Shown here piece after piece: positions 1-9,124 of a DNA stretch of 46,249 bases. The DNA is from Halieaceae bacterium (GTDB lineage: Bacteria > Pseudomonadota > Gammaproteobacteria > Pseudomonadales > Halieaceae). The translations under genes and the position numbers were made by a program. The stretch lies in assembly GCA_008081075.1 (NCBI GenBank), contig VMDB01000192.1:1-46249 (forward strand), read 5' to 3'. The first letter of the stretch is position 1; each line of letters starts with the position of its first letter. The notes under the pieces were generated by a model. That model was not told where the DNA came from. It ran no database searches and saw only the letters and a list, made by a program, of their open reading frames with translations.

Positions 1-61
1 GATAGCGGAACCAAGCCGCAGTGACGGCCGCCGGTAGCAGTGCGATCCACAGTAGCGTCAT
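1..61 (-). CDS. N-terminus of a truncated CDS with a hydrophobic start (MTLLWIALLPAAVTAAWFRY...)
   Basis: ATG on minus strand at 61, open to the window edge, hydrophobic N-terminus; only 20 codons visible. Confidence 0.3.
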   Translation of the reverse strand, partial: MTLLWIALLPAAVTAAWFRY

Positions 62-94
62 CGAAGCCTGCCGCGGTCGGTCATGGTGGGTCCG

Positions 95-1144
95 TCAGGA
101 AAAATAGGAATCCATGGTACCCCGGCGACGGGTATCCAGTGTGACGCAATGAAAGCCACCTCCCAACATGCGCGAATGCCGCAGTTTAAGTGGGATGACC
201 TCGAGGCCTTTGGACTCCAGCTGAGCAATGAGCGCCGTCTGGTCACTGTCCACTACCACGGTATCAGGCCCTAAACTAAAGAGATTCATATCGATCCACT
301 CGCTACCAATGGCCTGCTGCAGATACTGGGCACTGTGCCGCTCTTGATTTTCCATTGGCGGACTGAAGATGATTTCCCAGTCTTTCAGGAATTCCGGGAT
401 GGTGTCCATCGATAGGCGCTCGGGGTTGGCCAGCACAAGCCCGGGACGCAGGGCGACCAGCGTCGAATCGATGTGGCTGCCGAAATAGACGTTTTTCATG
501 AAGTGGACGCGGAAATCGTCCCCCAGTATGCGCTGCAGCCACTGGCCGCCCAATTCGTTGCCCGTGGCACTGACCAGATATAGTAGATCGCGCCCGAAGC
601 GCAGGATGTTGGCAGCATCAAAAGCGGGTTCGAAGTTCTGCGGCGTGGGCGCGGCGGGATCGAATTCAAATAGGCGATCTTCTAACAGTGGCTTGGGGGC
701 GCTGAACCACTTGGCACCTCCTTCATGGTATTCCATGAGCAGGCGTCGATAAGACCCGGTCTCTAGGGAGCGGCCGCGAATCACGTTCGGGGTCTCGATA
801 ATCGTATCGCCGACCACCAACAACACATCGCGGGGACAGTAGTTGTAGTAGCCCTGAGTTTCCCACTGGACAGTCCTGATGGTGTGATCATGGCGCCAGG
901 TATCGGGCCTCCTTACGGTGATACCGCGTGCTTCGAGTTGGTCGACAAAGCCCTGCAGGTCTTCCTCGGTTTCCTCAATGATTTGGTCAGGGAAGGCGCC
1001 CTGCGGGATGTTTGCTAGGTTGCGGTCCGGGTACTCCGCCAGTCGTGTGCTGGGGTCGGCGAAAGGGAATCGAGCGCGCAGCGGATTTCCCACAATGACT
1101 TCCTCGAGAGGATCCCACTCATTGCAACTCCAGACTTGAGACAT
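95..1144 (-). CDS. Glycine amidinotransferase (AGAT)-like protein
   Basis: 349 aa; NEWDPLEEVIVG N-terminus, PRDVLLVVGDTIIE, GAKWFSAPKP, SHIDST and LGGGFHCVTLDTRRRGTMDSY closely resemble eukaryotic L-arginine:glycine amidinotransferase motifs, including the catalytic Cys in GGGFHC. Confidence 0.88.
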   Translation of the reverse strand: MSQVWSCNEWDPLEEVIVGNPLRARFPFADPSTRLAEYPDRNLANIPQGAFPDQIIEETEEDLQGFVDQLEARGITVRRPDTWRHDHTIRTVQWETQGYYNYCPRDVLLVVGDTIIETPNVIRGRSLETGSYRRLLMEYHEGGAKWFSAPKPLLEDRLFEFDPAAPTPQNFEPAFDAANILRFGRDLLYLVSATGNELGGQWLQRILGDDFRVHFMKNVYFGSHIDSTLVALRPGLVLANPERLSMDTIPEFLKDWEIIFSPPMENQERHSAQYLQQAIGSEWIDMNLFSLGPDTVVVDSDQTALIAQLESKGLEVIPLKLRHSRMLGGGFHCVTLDTRRRGTMDSYFS

Positions 1145-1207
1145 CGATTACTATCCGTTTATGGCAAGGGGAAGGCCAGTGTCGGTAGACAGTTTGACCG
1201 ATACAAC

Positions 1208-1233
1208 AAAAAAGGGCCGCCCCGCGGCGACCC
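1208..1233 (-). terminator. Rho-independent terminator downstream of the 1255-1635 CDS
   Basis: Minus strand GGGTCGCC-GCGG-GGCGGCCC followed by TTTTTT; 8-bp stem with one U-G pair. Confidence 0.8.
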
Positions 1234-1254
1234 CAGTATCACCGAGTCAGGCGT

Positions 1255-1635
1255 TCAGCCCCCCTCACTCTCCCACAACGCGCTGCCGTGGCAGGTCATG
1301 GTCTCGCGCTCCATTTGAGCGACATCAGACGAGGGATAAGCATCCCACCATTGGCCATAGCTGCCGAATGATTGCCAGCCGACGACCAACATGACATCGG
1401 TGCCGTCACCATCTGCGCCCACAGCCACTGGATACAGAGACCACACATTCATGCCCTCACCACCGGGTAGTTCGCTCGCTGCTTTTTTCCACTCGCTCGC
1501 CTGCGCAATCACCGCCTCTTCGTTGACGTCGCCGTTAATATTGCATTTCCACATTTGCACCGGATTGCCTGCAGAAGCAAACGGGGACAACAGCATGAGC
1601 GCACTCGCGCAGGACACAAAACCTTTGAGTTTCAT
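1255..1635 (-). CDS. Small secreted protein of unknown function
   Basis: 126 aa with Sec-type signal peptide (MKLKGFVSCASALMLLSPFASA); followed by an intrinsic terminator. Confidence 0.75.
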   Translation of the reverse strand: MKLKGFVSCASALMLLSPFASAGNPVQMWKCNINGDVNEEAVIAQASEWKKAASELPGGEGMNVWSLYPVAVGADGDGTDVMLVVGWQSFGSYGQWWDAYPSSDVAQMERETMTCHGSALWESEGG

Positions 1636-1761
1636 AAGATCTCCTTGGTTAGACTCAGAATCACGCTAACAAGCGGGCGAGGGGACATCAATTAATAACG
1701 GGACCTTGTCACCTTTTGCTAATGCTTAAGCGCATAACTGTGCGAATTGGCAGAAGATGTA

Positions 1762-3270
1762 TCAGCGTCGCGGTGGTGTGTTTGCGAGTCTCGTACCCAA
1801 TAGACGACCAAATGTAATCGCGGGCGTGACTAACATGCCGTTGGTGTATGCAGCGCCGGAGGTGGCGCCCGCTCCTATCACTTCTCCAATTGCATAGAGG
1901 TTTGGGATAACGCTTCCTTCGTCACGCATGACTTGCAATTCAGCACTGACTTTTAGCCCCGCAAATGACACCAAGGTCCAGCCCTGCATGGCAATGCTGT
2001 AATAGGGCGGTGTTGATAGGGGTATGGGACGCGCCCTGCGGCCAAATGTGTCAGTCTCACCTGATCTAAGTCGACGGTTATAGTCGTCAACGGTATTTTG
2101 TAGCGCCGCAGGGTTAAGCCCGGCGGTCAGTGCAAGTGCCTCGATCGACATGGCGCTGTGAAACATCGCATTTGTTTTGTGTTCCCGTGCCAGGCGTTCG
2201 CGGTCCCACTTCGGGATGATAGGGTCCGAATTCTCAAGCATCGCGGCGTCGAAGATGGCCCAATGTCGATGCGCAGGCTGTTGGTAAACTCCCCGTTCAA
2301 TATGGTGAACGCTGGAGTGATCTTCCTGCACAAAGCGCTCTCCCCGTGCATTCACTAGAATTTCCCACGGGGAACGGATTGCCGGATTCAGCGGGGCATA
2401 GGCAAACATCTGGCACGGATACCGGAAAGCGTCGGGCACCAACCCCGGCAGGCAGGCATATTTTTCGCCACCCACGATGGTACCTCCCGCCGATAGGCCA
2501 AGTAGTAATCCATCTCCTTGAGAGGTTGGGTAAGCGGTTTTGGCATAGAGCGGCACGCCGTGCAACTCCTCGAAAAGGCGCGCATTAGCGGCGCAGCCAC
2601 CCGCCGCAATCACAACATGCCCGCCAGAGATGTCCTCGATACCTGCAGGTCCTGCCACAGTCACCCCGGTGACACGTCCGTCAGCATGCTGGATCAAATT
2701 GGCGGCGGCAGTGCCAGTCAATAACGTGATCTTGCCAGTCGCGATCATCGCGTTGAGCGAAGGAATAAAGGCATCAAGAATTGAAAGCCCGCTTTTAACA
2801 CCCTGCTGATATCGTCTCTCGGTGAAGTGATCGTGGCCAATGCCGGTAACCGGGTGCCCATCCATCACCTCGAAGCCATGATCTGCAAGCCAGTTAATGG
2901 TTTCACCTGCGTGGTCAACCGTCAGGCGAGTGAGAGCGGGATCGGCGGTCCCGTGATTGATTCGCATGCAATCATCAAAATGCGCTTGCGGAGTATCGCT
3001 GATGCCCAGGCGCTGCTGAAATACGGTACCGGAGCCCGCGATTTGTCCTGTTGACCAGAACAGCGTGCCTCCCAAAGCGGGACTTTTTTCGACCAATAAT
3101 ACCCGCGCACCTCCCATCGCCGCGAAGAGTGCGCAGGGTATACCCGCGGTGCCACCACCGATCACGATCACATCATAATGGGTTGCAGTGCTGCCGATGG
3201 CCAGAGCGCTGCGCCACAGTGGCATCAGGGCTGTAGCCGCCAACAGTTCCCTGCGATTCAGACCCGTCAC
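1762..3270 (-). CDS. FAD-dependent oxidoreductase, fumarate reductase / ketosteroid dehydrogenase flavoprotein type, probably exported
   Basis: 502 aa; YDVIVIGGGTAGIPCALFAAMGGARVLLVEK dinucleotide-binding motif, C-terminal LYAIGEVIGAGATSGAAYTNGM; NRRELLAATALMPLWRSALA resembles a Tat signal. Confidence 0.85.
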   Translation of the reverse strand: MTGLNRRELLAATALMPLWRSALAIGSTATHYDVIVIGGGTAGIPCALFAAMGGARVLLVEKSPALGGTLFWSTGQIAGSGTVFQQRLGISDTPQAHFDDCMRINHGTADPALTRLTVDHAGETINWLADHGFEVMDGHPVTGIGHDHFTERRYQQGVKSGLSILDAFIPSLNAMIATGKITLLTGTAAANLIQHADGRVTGVTVAGPAGIEDISGGHVVIAAGGCAANARLFEELHGVPLYAKTAYPTSQGDGLLLGLSAGGTIVGGEKYACLPGLVPDAFRYPCQMFAYAPLNPAIRSPWEILVNARGERFVQEDHSSVHHIERGVYQQPAHRHWAIFDAAMLENSDPIIPKWDRERLAREHKTNAMFHSAMSIEALALTAGLNPAALQNTVDDYNRRLRSGETDTFGRRARPIPLSTPPYYSIAMQGWTLVSFAGLKVSAELQVMRDEGSVIPNLYAIGEVIGAGATSGAAYTNGMLVTPAITFGRLLGTRLANTPPRR

Positions 3271-3319
3271 GCCAGTATTTCCGTTTGTCTGAGAGTTGTG
3301 TCGAGCGCCGTCAACGTCG

Positions 3320-4126
3320 TCACTCGGGACGCGCCCTAATGCGCAGAAACCGCCGCGTCCATACCGATTGAAAGATCGGATCGAGCCAGCGATAGAGTCG
3401 CCCGGATACCACTACGGGTTTACCGCTTTGCACACCGTTGATTGCGTCTTTCACCACCACATCCGCGTCGTACCAGAGCCACTTGGCCATTTTATTCTTC
3501 ATTTCCATCAGTCCCGCGGTTTCATGAAAGTCGGTGTGGGTGAAGCCGGGGCAGAGGGCCGAGACATTGACGCCAGAGCCGGAGACGGTCAGGTGTAGCT
3601 CTTCTGAGAGCGCCACGAGGTAGGCCTTGGCGGGACCATAATTGCATCCCCCGGATCGGGGAACCCGGGCTGCAACTGAGGCGACATTGATTACACGACC
3701 ATAACCGCGATCGACCATGTCCGGTATCAAACGGTGACACAAGTCAGCGACCGACAGCATCATCAGCTGGAAAAATGGTTGCTGCATCTGCCAGTCACGG
3801 TCTTTTAGTAGATCGGGACCAGCGATACCGGCATTATTGATGAGCCAGTCAACCTGCCAGCGCTCGCTCGCGCAGACTGTAGCAATCTCCTCAGCTGCCG
3901 TGGCGAGGCTGAGATCTGCAGTCACAATTTCCACCTGAATGCCATGCTCTTTACGGAGCCTCTCCGCGAGCGCCTCGAGTCGGTCCCGCCGTCGCGCCAC
4001 GAGAATCAATGATTTGCCCATGGCTGCCAGTTGTCGGGCGAACTCTGCCCCGAGGCCGGCAGACGCGCCGGTGATCAGCGCGAAGCGCGGTTTCTCGACG
4101 CTCGGATTGATAGCGTCAGAGCTCAA
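3320..4126 (-). CDS. Short-chain dehydrogenase/reductase
   Basis: 268 aa; ALITGASAGLGAEFA, NNAG, YGPAKAYL (SDR Tyr-x3-Lys). Confidence 0.92.
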   Translation of the reverse strand: MSSDAINPSVEKPRFALITGASAGLGAEFARQLAAMGKSLILVARRRDRLEALAERLRKEHGIQVEIVTADLSLATAAEEIATVCASERWQVDWLINNAGIAGPDLLKDRDWQMQQPFFQLMMLSVADLCHRLIPDMVDRGYGRVINVASVAARVPRSGGCNYGPAKAYLVALSEELHLTVSGSGVNVSALCPGFTHTDFHETAGLMEMKNKMAKWLWYDADVVVKDAINGVQSGKPVVVSGRLYRWLDPIFQSVWTRRFLRIRARPE

Positions 4127-4611
4127 AGTGTCATTGACCAGCTGTGTAAGCGAATTTTCCAGGCGCCGCTATCGTCTTTAGCGACCACGTCAATGTAGTG
4201 TGACGTCGTGCTGTCTCCCTCCAGCGCACCTTCGGGCAGGTCGGCGTCAGAAGAGGTGTCTACAATCCGTCGTATGGTGTAGTCATACTCGACCACTGCG
4301 GCATCTCCCATCATGGTGATGCTGTGCGGCACGTCCACCGTAATCTCATAGCGCGCAGTATCAAATACTGGGCCCAGGAATACCCGATAGTTCTCACGGC
4401 CATCAAGCCCCGGTACGCCCGGTGGCCGGAGACTCACCTCGGGATGCAAACCACCCACATAGGCGTCGATGTCGCTGCCCTCTACGGCGGCTATCCAGCC
4501 CTGATACAGCGCGAGAATCTCTTCGCGGTCGGTTTGCGAGTAACTGATCGCGCTCCAGAACAGCAGAGAGAATGAAAGTAAGGTCGCCTTGGTCAGATAA
4601 TAAGGGCGCAT
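4123..4611 (-). CDS. NTF2-like / SnoaL-type protein with signal peptide
   Basis: 162 aa; N-terminal signal-like segment, EEILALYQGWIAAVEGSDIDAYVGGLHPEVSLRPPG pattern typical of NTF2-like folds; ATGA overlap with SDR gene. Confidence 0.7.
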   Translation of the reverse strand: MRPYYLTKATLLSFSLLFWSAISYSQTDREEILALYQGWIAAVEGSDIDAYVGGLHPEVSLRPPGVPGLDGRENYRVFLGPVFDTARYEITVDVPHSITMMGDAAVVEYDYTIRRIVDTSSDADLPEGALEGDSTTSHYIDVVAKDDSGAWKIRLHSWSMTL

Positions 4612-4758
4612 GTCGAGATCCTCGATGAGAGTGGTGGGTCCTTGGATTGTCCGGTAGTTAGGCCAGTAACATCAAGGCCATCGACGGGGATGCCTTCGCT
4701 TTGCTCTGCCGCGCGATGTCATTACGTGCGGGCTTGTTCGCTACCGGCCCTGTTCATT

Positions 4759-4775
4759 TGGCAGTTGCACTGCCA
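4759..4775. promoter_or_regulatory. Inverted repeat in divergent intergenic region (candidate operator)
   Basis: TGGCAGT-TGC-ACTGCCA, perfect 7-bp arms. Confidence 0.4.
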
Positions 4776-4804
4776 CAATCGCAATTCACTTTTCGCCCAA
4801 TCAC

Positions 4805-5596
4805 TTGGTGCCCGCTATGTCCGACAGAGTCTCTATTTCGATTTCCGCTCATATTGCTCACGTAACCCTGACGCGGGCAGACAAAATGAACGCGCTTGAT
4901 ACCGCTATGTTCAGCGCGATCTGCGAGGCGATCGATCATGTCGCGGCGGAACCCGATGTGCGGGCTGTGGTGGTATCGGGGGAAGGCCGCGCCTTTTGTG
5001 CCGGGCTGGACCTCTCCAATTTTGATACTGCGGCGGAACCGATGGCACTGATGCCTCGCACCCATGGCATCGCTAATAAGGTACAGCAGGTCGCATGGGG
5101 CTGGCGGCACTTGTCCATGCCCGTGATCTCTGCGGTCCATGGCGTCGCCATTGGTGGTGGCTTGAATATCATGTCGGGGGCGGACATCCGCGTTATTCAC
5201 CCCGATACCCGTTGCGGCGTAATGGAGATGCGCTGGGGACTGGTGCCGGATATGGCGGGCTACCCTTTGTGGCGAGGTAATGTTCGGGACGACGTGTTAC
5301 GGCGGCTCGTCTTTACCAATGAAGAGTTTACCGGCGCTGATGCTTTCACGATGGGGTTTGCCACGGAGACATCGGAGGCGCCGCTGGAGCGCGCCATGGC
5401 GCTCGCAGAGACCATCGTAAACAAAAATCCTGATGCCATTCGAGCAGCAAAGCGGCTGTCGAATATGCTGACTTATGCGAGTGATGAGGCGATCTTGCTG
5501 GCCGAGTCTGCCGAACAGGAGCAGATTATGGGTCGACCCAATCAAGTAGAAGCGGTCATGGCCCAGATGGAGGGTCGAGCGCCCTCGTTTTCCTGA
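4805..5596 (+). CDS. Enoyl-CoA hydratase/isomerase (crotonase) family protein
   Basis: 263 aa; VTLTRADKMNALDTAMF, GEGRAFCAGLDLSNF, GVAIGGGLNI; true start may be 4817. Confidence 0.9.
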   Translation: MVPAMSDRVSISISAHIAHVTLTRADKMNALDTAMFSAICEAIDHVAAEPDVRAVVVSGEGRAFCAGLDLSNFDTAAEPMALMPRTHGIANKVQQVAWGWRHLSMPVISAVHGVAIGGGLNIMSGADIRVIHPDTRCGVMEMRWGLVPDMAGYPLWRGNVRDDVLRRLVFTNEEFTGADAFTMGFATETSEAPLERAMALAETIVNKNPDAIRAAKRLSNMLTYASDEAILLAESAEQEQIMGRPNQVEAVMAQMEGRAPSFS

Positions 5597-5684
5597 TACC
5601 TGATAACACAGTGCTACACTGGGCGCCGCGGCCGCGCGCTGCTTGACACCGTCCTTGCCGCGAGCCTCCGAACCAGAGGTCACT

Positions 5685-7811
5685 ATGAGCGAACCCACTA
5701 TCAGAGCGCATCACCGGGTGTGCCATCTTTGCGAGGCCATGTGTGGTGTCGTGATCCAGACGGCTGATAACCAGATAATCGACATTAGAGGCGACCAAAA
5801 TGATCCGCTGAGCCGCGGACATGTCTGCCCCAAGGCGGTTTCTCTAAAAGATATTCATGAGGATCCGGATCGATTGCGAAAGCCGATGAAGCGTGTGCGC
5901 ACTGAGCCGGGAGTATTTGAGCACGTTGAAGTGACGTGGGATGAGGCCCTGGAGACTGCAGCCACGGCGATGGCGTCGACCATCCAGAAATATGGTGTCG
6001 ACGCCATTGGCGCGTATTTTGGCAATCCCTCGGTGCACAACTACGGGATGCTGACGCATCAACGCAATCTATTCCGGCATATTCGCACCCGCAATCGGTT
6101 TTCAGCGACGTCGGTCGATCAATTGCCGCACCACCTAGTGTCGCTCTGGTGTTATGGACACATGTTGCTTCAGCCTGTTCCCGATGTGGATCGCACTGAT
6201 TATTTCTTGATGCTGGGTGCTAATCCGCTCGCCTCGAACGGCAGCATGTGGACAGTGCCCGACGTGCGTCGACGGCTTAAAGCGCTCAAATCGCGCGGAG
6301 GCAAGCTGGTTGTGATTGATCCGCGAAGGACGGAGACGGCTGAACGCGCGACGGAGCACCTATTTATCCGACCCGGCTCGGACGCTGCTTTTTTGCTCGC
6401 ATTGATTCACGTGCTGTTTCGCGATGACTTGATAGCGCTTGGAAATCTCGAGGCGTTTACTGACGGGGTTGATGAGATCGCTCAGGCGGTTGGCAATCTG
6501 ACGCCTGCATGGGCGGCTGAGCGAACGGGAATTAGCGCTGCTGACATCGAGCGCATTGCCCACGAATTTGCCCACGCCGGGGCAGGTATTTGTTATGGCA
6601 GGATGGGGGTAAGTACGCAAGCCTATGGCGCGCTTTGTCAGTGGGCGATTCAAGTCATTAATGTCGTGACGGGGAATTTGGATAAACCCGGCGGCAGCTT
6701 GTTCACGCTACCCGCGATGGATCAAGTCAGCAACACCAGCCCCGGCGGGTTTGCCCGTTTTTCTAGCCGGGGCAGAGGTCTGCCCGAATTTAATTACGAG
6801 CTACCAGCGGCGGCGATGGTTGAAGAGATCAGCACGCCGGGAGAGGGCCAGATTAAACTGATGTTCACGGGCGCGGGAAATCCGGTCCTGTCGACGCCCA
6901 ACGGCGCGGCGTTGGATGAGGCCCTGGAAACTCTGGAATTCATGATTTCGTTGGATCCAGCGCTCAACGAAACAACGCGTCACGCCGACGTCATTTTGCC
7001 GCCGACCTCTCCGCTGGAGCACGATCACTACGACATCGGGTTTCACAATCTGGCCATCAGAAACACGGCACGGTACAACCCAGCAGTCTTCGACAAGCCC
7101 GAGGGCGCCCTCCATGATTGGGAGATATTCGCCGAGTTGGGGGAGCGAGTGAGCCGATTGTTGGATCTCGAGCCCATGCCGCGTCATGCGCCGCATCAGT
7201 TGGTGGACCGGGCACTCCGCACCGGTCCTTACGGCGAAGCCACCGAGTGGCAAGTCAGCATCGACAAACTCAGGGAGCATCCGTCGGGAATGGATTTTGG
7301 TCCGTTACAGCCGTCGTGCCCCGATCGCTTACAAACGCCAGAAAAACGCATTCGGCTCGCGGTCCCTGACGTGTTGCGCGACATTGATCGGTTGGTTGGA
7401 GAAGTCGCGCCTGTTGAAGGATATCGGTTGATTGGAAGACGCCATGTGCGAGATAACAATTCGTGGATGCACAATCATCATCGCTTGATGAAAGGTAAGC
7501 CGCGTTGCCAACTGTTGATGCATCCACAGGATGTGGCGAGTGAAGGATGGCAAAGCGGTATGATGGTAACGGTAAGCAGTCGCGTGGGGCATATTCAAGC
7601 AGAGCTCGCCGCGTCTGATGAGATGATGCCGGGGGTTGTGAGTCTGCCCCATGGATATGGACATGGCCGCAGCGGCACCCGCGGCAGTATCGCCAACGTG
7701 CATGCGGGGGTGAGCTGTAATGACATCACGGACGAGCAGTTTGTTGATCAACTTTCTGGGAACGCCGCGGTGAATGGGGTGCCGGTTCAGCTCAGTGTCT
7801 CTGCTGCCTAG
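5685..7811 (+). CDS. Molybdopterin-dependent oxidoreductase (formate dehydrogenase-like), single subunit
   Basis: ORF begins 5643; likely start 5685 (MSEPTIRAHH). CHLCEAMCG...HVCPKA 4Fe-4S motif, GANPLASNGSMW, VIDPRRTETA, C-terminal molybdopterin-dinucleotide-binding type region. Confidence 0.9.
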   Translation: MSEPTIRAHHRVCHLCEAMCGVVIQTADNQIIDIRGDQNDPLSRGHVCPKAVSLKDIHEDPDRLRKPMKRVRTEPGVFEHVEVTWDEALETAATAMASTIQKYGVDAIGAYFGNPSVHNYGMLTHQRNLFRHIRTRNRFSATSVDQLPHHLVSLWCYGHMLLQPVPDVDRTDYFLMLGANPLASNGSMWTVPDVRRRLKALKSRGGKLVVIDPRRTETAERATEHLFIRPGSDAAFLLALIHVLFRDDLIALGNLEAFTDGVDEIAQAVGNLTPAWAAERTGISAADIERIAHEFAHAGAGICYGRMGVSTQAYGALCQWAIQVINVVTGNLDKPGGSLFTLPAMDQVSNTSPGGFARFSSRGRGLPEFNYELPAAAMVEEISTPGEGQIKLMFTGAGNPVLSTPNGAALDEALETLEFMISLDPALNETTRHADVILPPTSPLEHDHYDIGFHNLAIRNTARYNPAVFDKPEGALHDWEIFAELGERVSRLLDLEPMPRHAPHQLVDRALRTGPYGEATEWQVSIDKLREHPSGMDFGPLQPSCPDRLQTPEKRIRLAVPDVLRDIDRLVGEVAPVEGYRLIGRRHVRDNNSWMHNHHRLMKGKPRCQLLMHPQDVASEGWQSGMMVTVSSRVGHIQAELAASDEMMPGVVSLPHGYGHGRSGTRGSIANVHAGVSCNDITDEQFVDQLSGNAAVNGVPVQLSVSAA

Positions 7812-7869
7812 GGTCAGATCGGTTAGGTTGTAAGCGCTCGATCGCGGGGAGACCACAAGGATTGAAACC

Positions 7870-8862
7870 ATGAGTAATGATCAGATACCCGTCGCCCACA
7901 TCGATAGTGGTGAAAAGTTCACCAATGATCGGGGAATGCGGGTCATCAAAGACGGCATCAAGGCGTCTAGTATGGACGGGGCGCGGCAGCCGAAACCGGA
8001 CTGGCTGAAAATGCGCGTTCAGAATAGCCCCAAGTTTGAGGCAGTCCGCTCCATTGTTCATGAGCATCGGCTAGCGACCGTTTGCGAGGAAGCCAAGTGC
8101 CCAAACATCAGCGAATGTTGGAGCGCGGGGACCGCGACGATCATGCTCATGGGGGATGTGTGTACCCGGGCCTGTCGCTTCTGTTCAGTGAATACCGGAA
8201 ATCCCGCGGGATGGCTGGATCCGGACGAGCCCGCGAATACGGCGGAAGCGGTGCGCTTGATGGGCCTCAAATACGTTGTGCTGACATCCGTGAATCGTGA
8301 TGATTTGCCAGACGGTGGTGCGGGGCACTATGCCGCAGTAGTTAGCGCCACCAAGGCGATGAATCCGCAAACCGCCGTAGAGGCACTCACGCCCGACTTT
8401 TTAGGTGATCCTCGGGCGGTCGAGATTCTGCTGGATTCGGGAATTGAGGTATTTGCCCAAAATGTTGAGACAGTGGCACGACTCACTCACCCGGTGCGTG
8501 ATCCTCGGGCTGGGTACCAACAGACACTGGACGTCTTGGCGCATGGGAAAGCTTACCGACCCGAAGTCATCACGAAGACCTCCTTAATGTTGGGGCTGGG
8601 TGAGCGGGAGGATGAGTTGAAGGCCTGTATGGACGACCTGCGCAACCATGCCGTGGATGTACTGACATTGGGCCAGTACCTGCAGCCCACACGACACCAT
8701 CTGCCCGTGGAAAGATTTGTCACCCCCGATGAATTCGCCTTGTATCGGGAGTGGGGACTGGAGCGGGGATTCCTCGAGGTGGTTTCCGGGGTTTTCGTTC
8801 GCTCCAGCTATCGCGCCGAGCGCGTGCTCGAGCACAATAACGTTGGACTCGGATCTGCCTAA
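7870..8862 (+). CDS. lipA: Lipoyl synthase
   Basis: 330 aa; radical [13 protein letters not shown] motif, [13 protein letters not shown] cluster motif, [22 protein letters not shown]. Confidence 0.97.
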   Translation: MSNDQIPVAHIDSGEKFTNDRGMRVIKDGIKASSMDGARQPKPDWLKMRVQNSPKFEAVRSIVHEHRLATVCEEAKCPNISECWSAGTATIMLMGDVCTRACRFCSVNTGNPAGWLDPDEPANTAEAVRLMGLKYVVLTSVNRDDLPDGGAGHYAAVVSATKAMNPQTAVEALTPDFLGDPRAVEILLDSGIEVFAQNVETVARLTHPVRDPRAGYQQTLDVLAHGKAYRPEVITKTSLMLGLGEREDELKACMDDLRNHAVDVLTLGQYLQPTRHHLPVERFVTPDEFALYREWGLERGFLEVVSGVFVRSSYRAERVLEHNNVGLGSA

Positions 8863-9124
8863 TGCCGCAGCAGTTCGCTGGCGCTGAGTACTTTATCGTT
8901 ACTCGGTAGTAAACTTGCGCGTTGTCGCTGTACGGGATAGACCAGAGCGAAACGCCCCACAGCGATTCGCAGTCGGCGATGGTGGGAGCAGAAATTTGCG
9001 GCCTCAGGTCAGGACGCCACAGGGCAACGCAGATAGGCTCAGCTCTGGGTGGGCGAGCAACAGGTATGAATGAAAGTGAGAGGGGAGGGAGTGAGACGAT
9101 GACGACGGCCGCTACCCGCAAGCC

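Noticed and set aside
4754-5200. 148-aa antisense ORF over the crotonase start
   Set aside because: Antisense to a clear crotonase; no domain signature.
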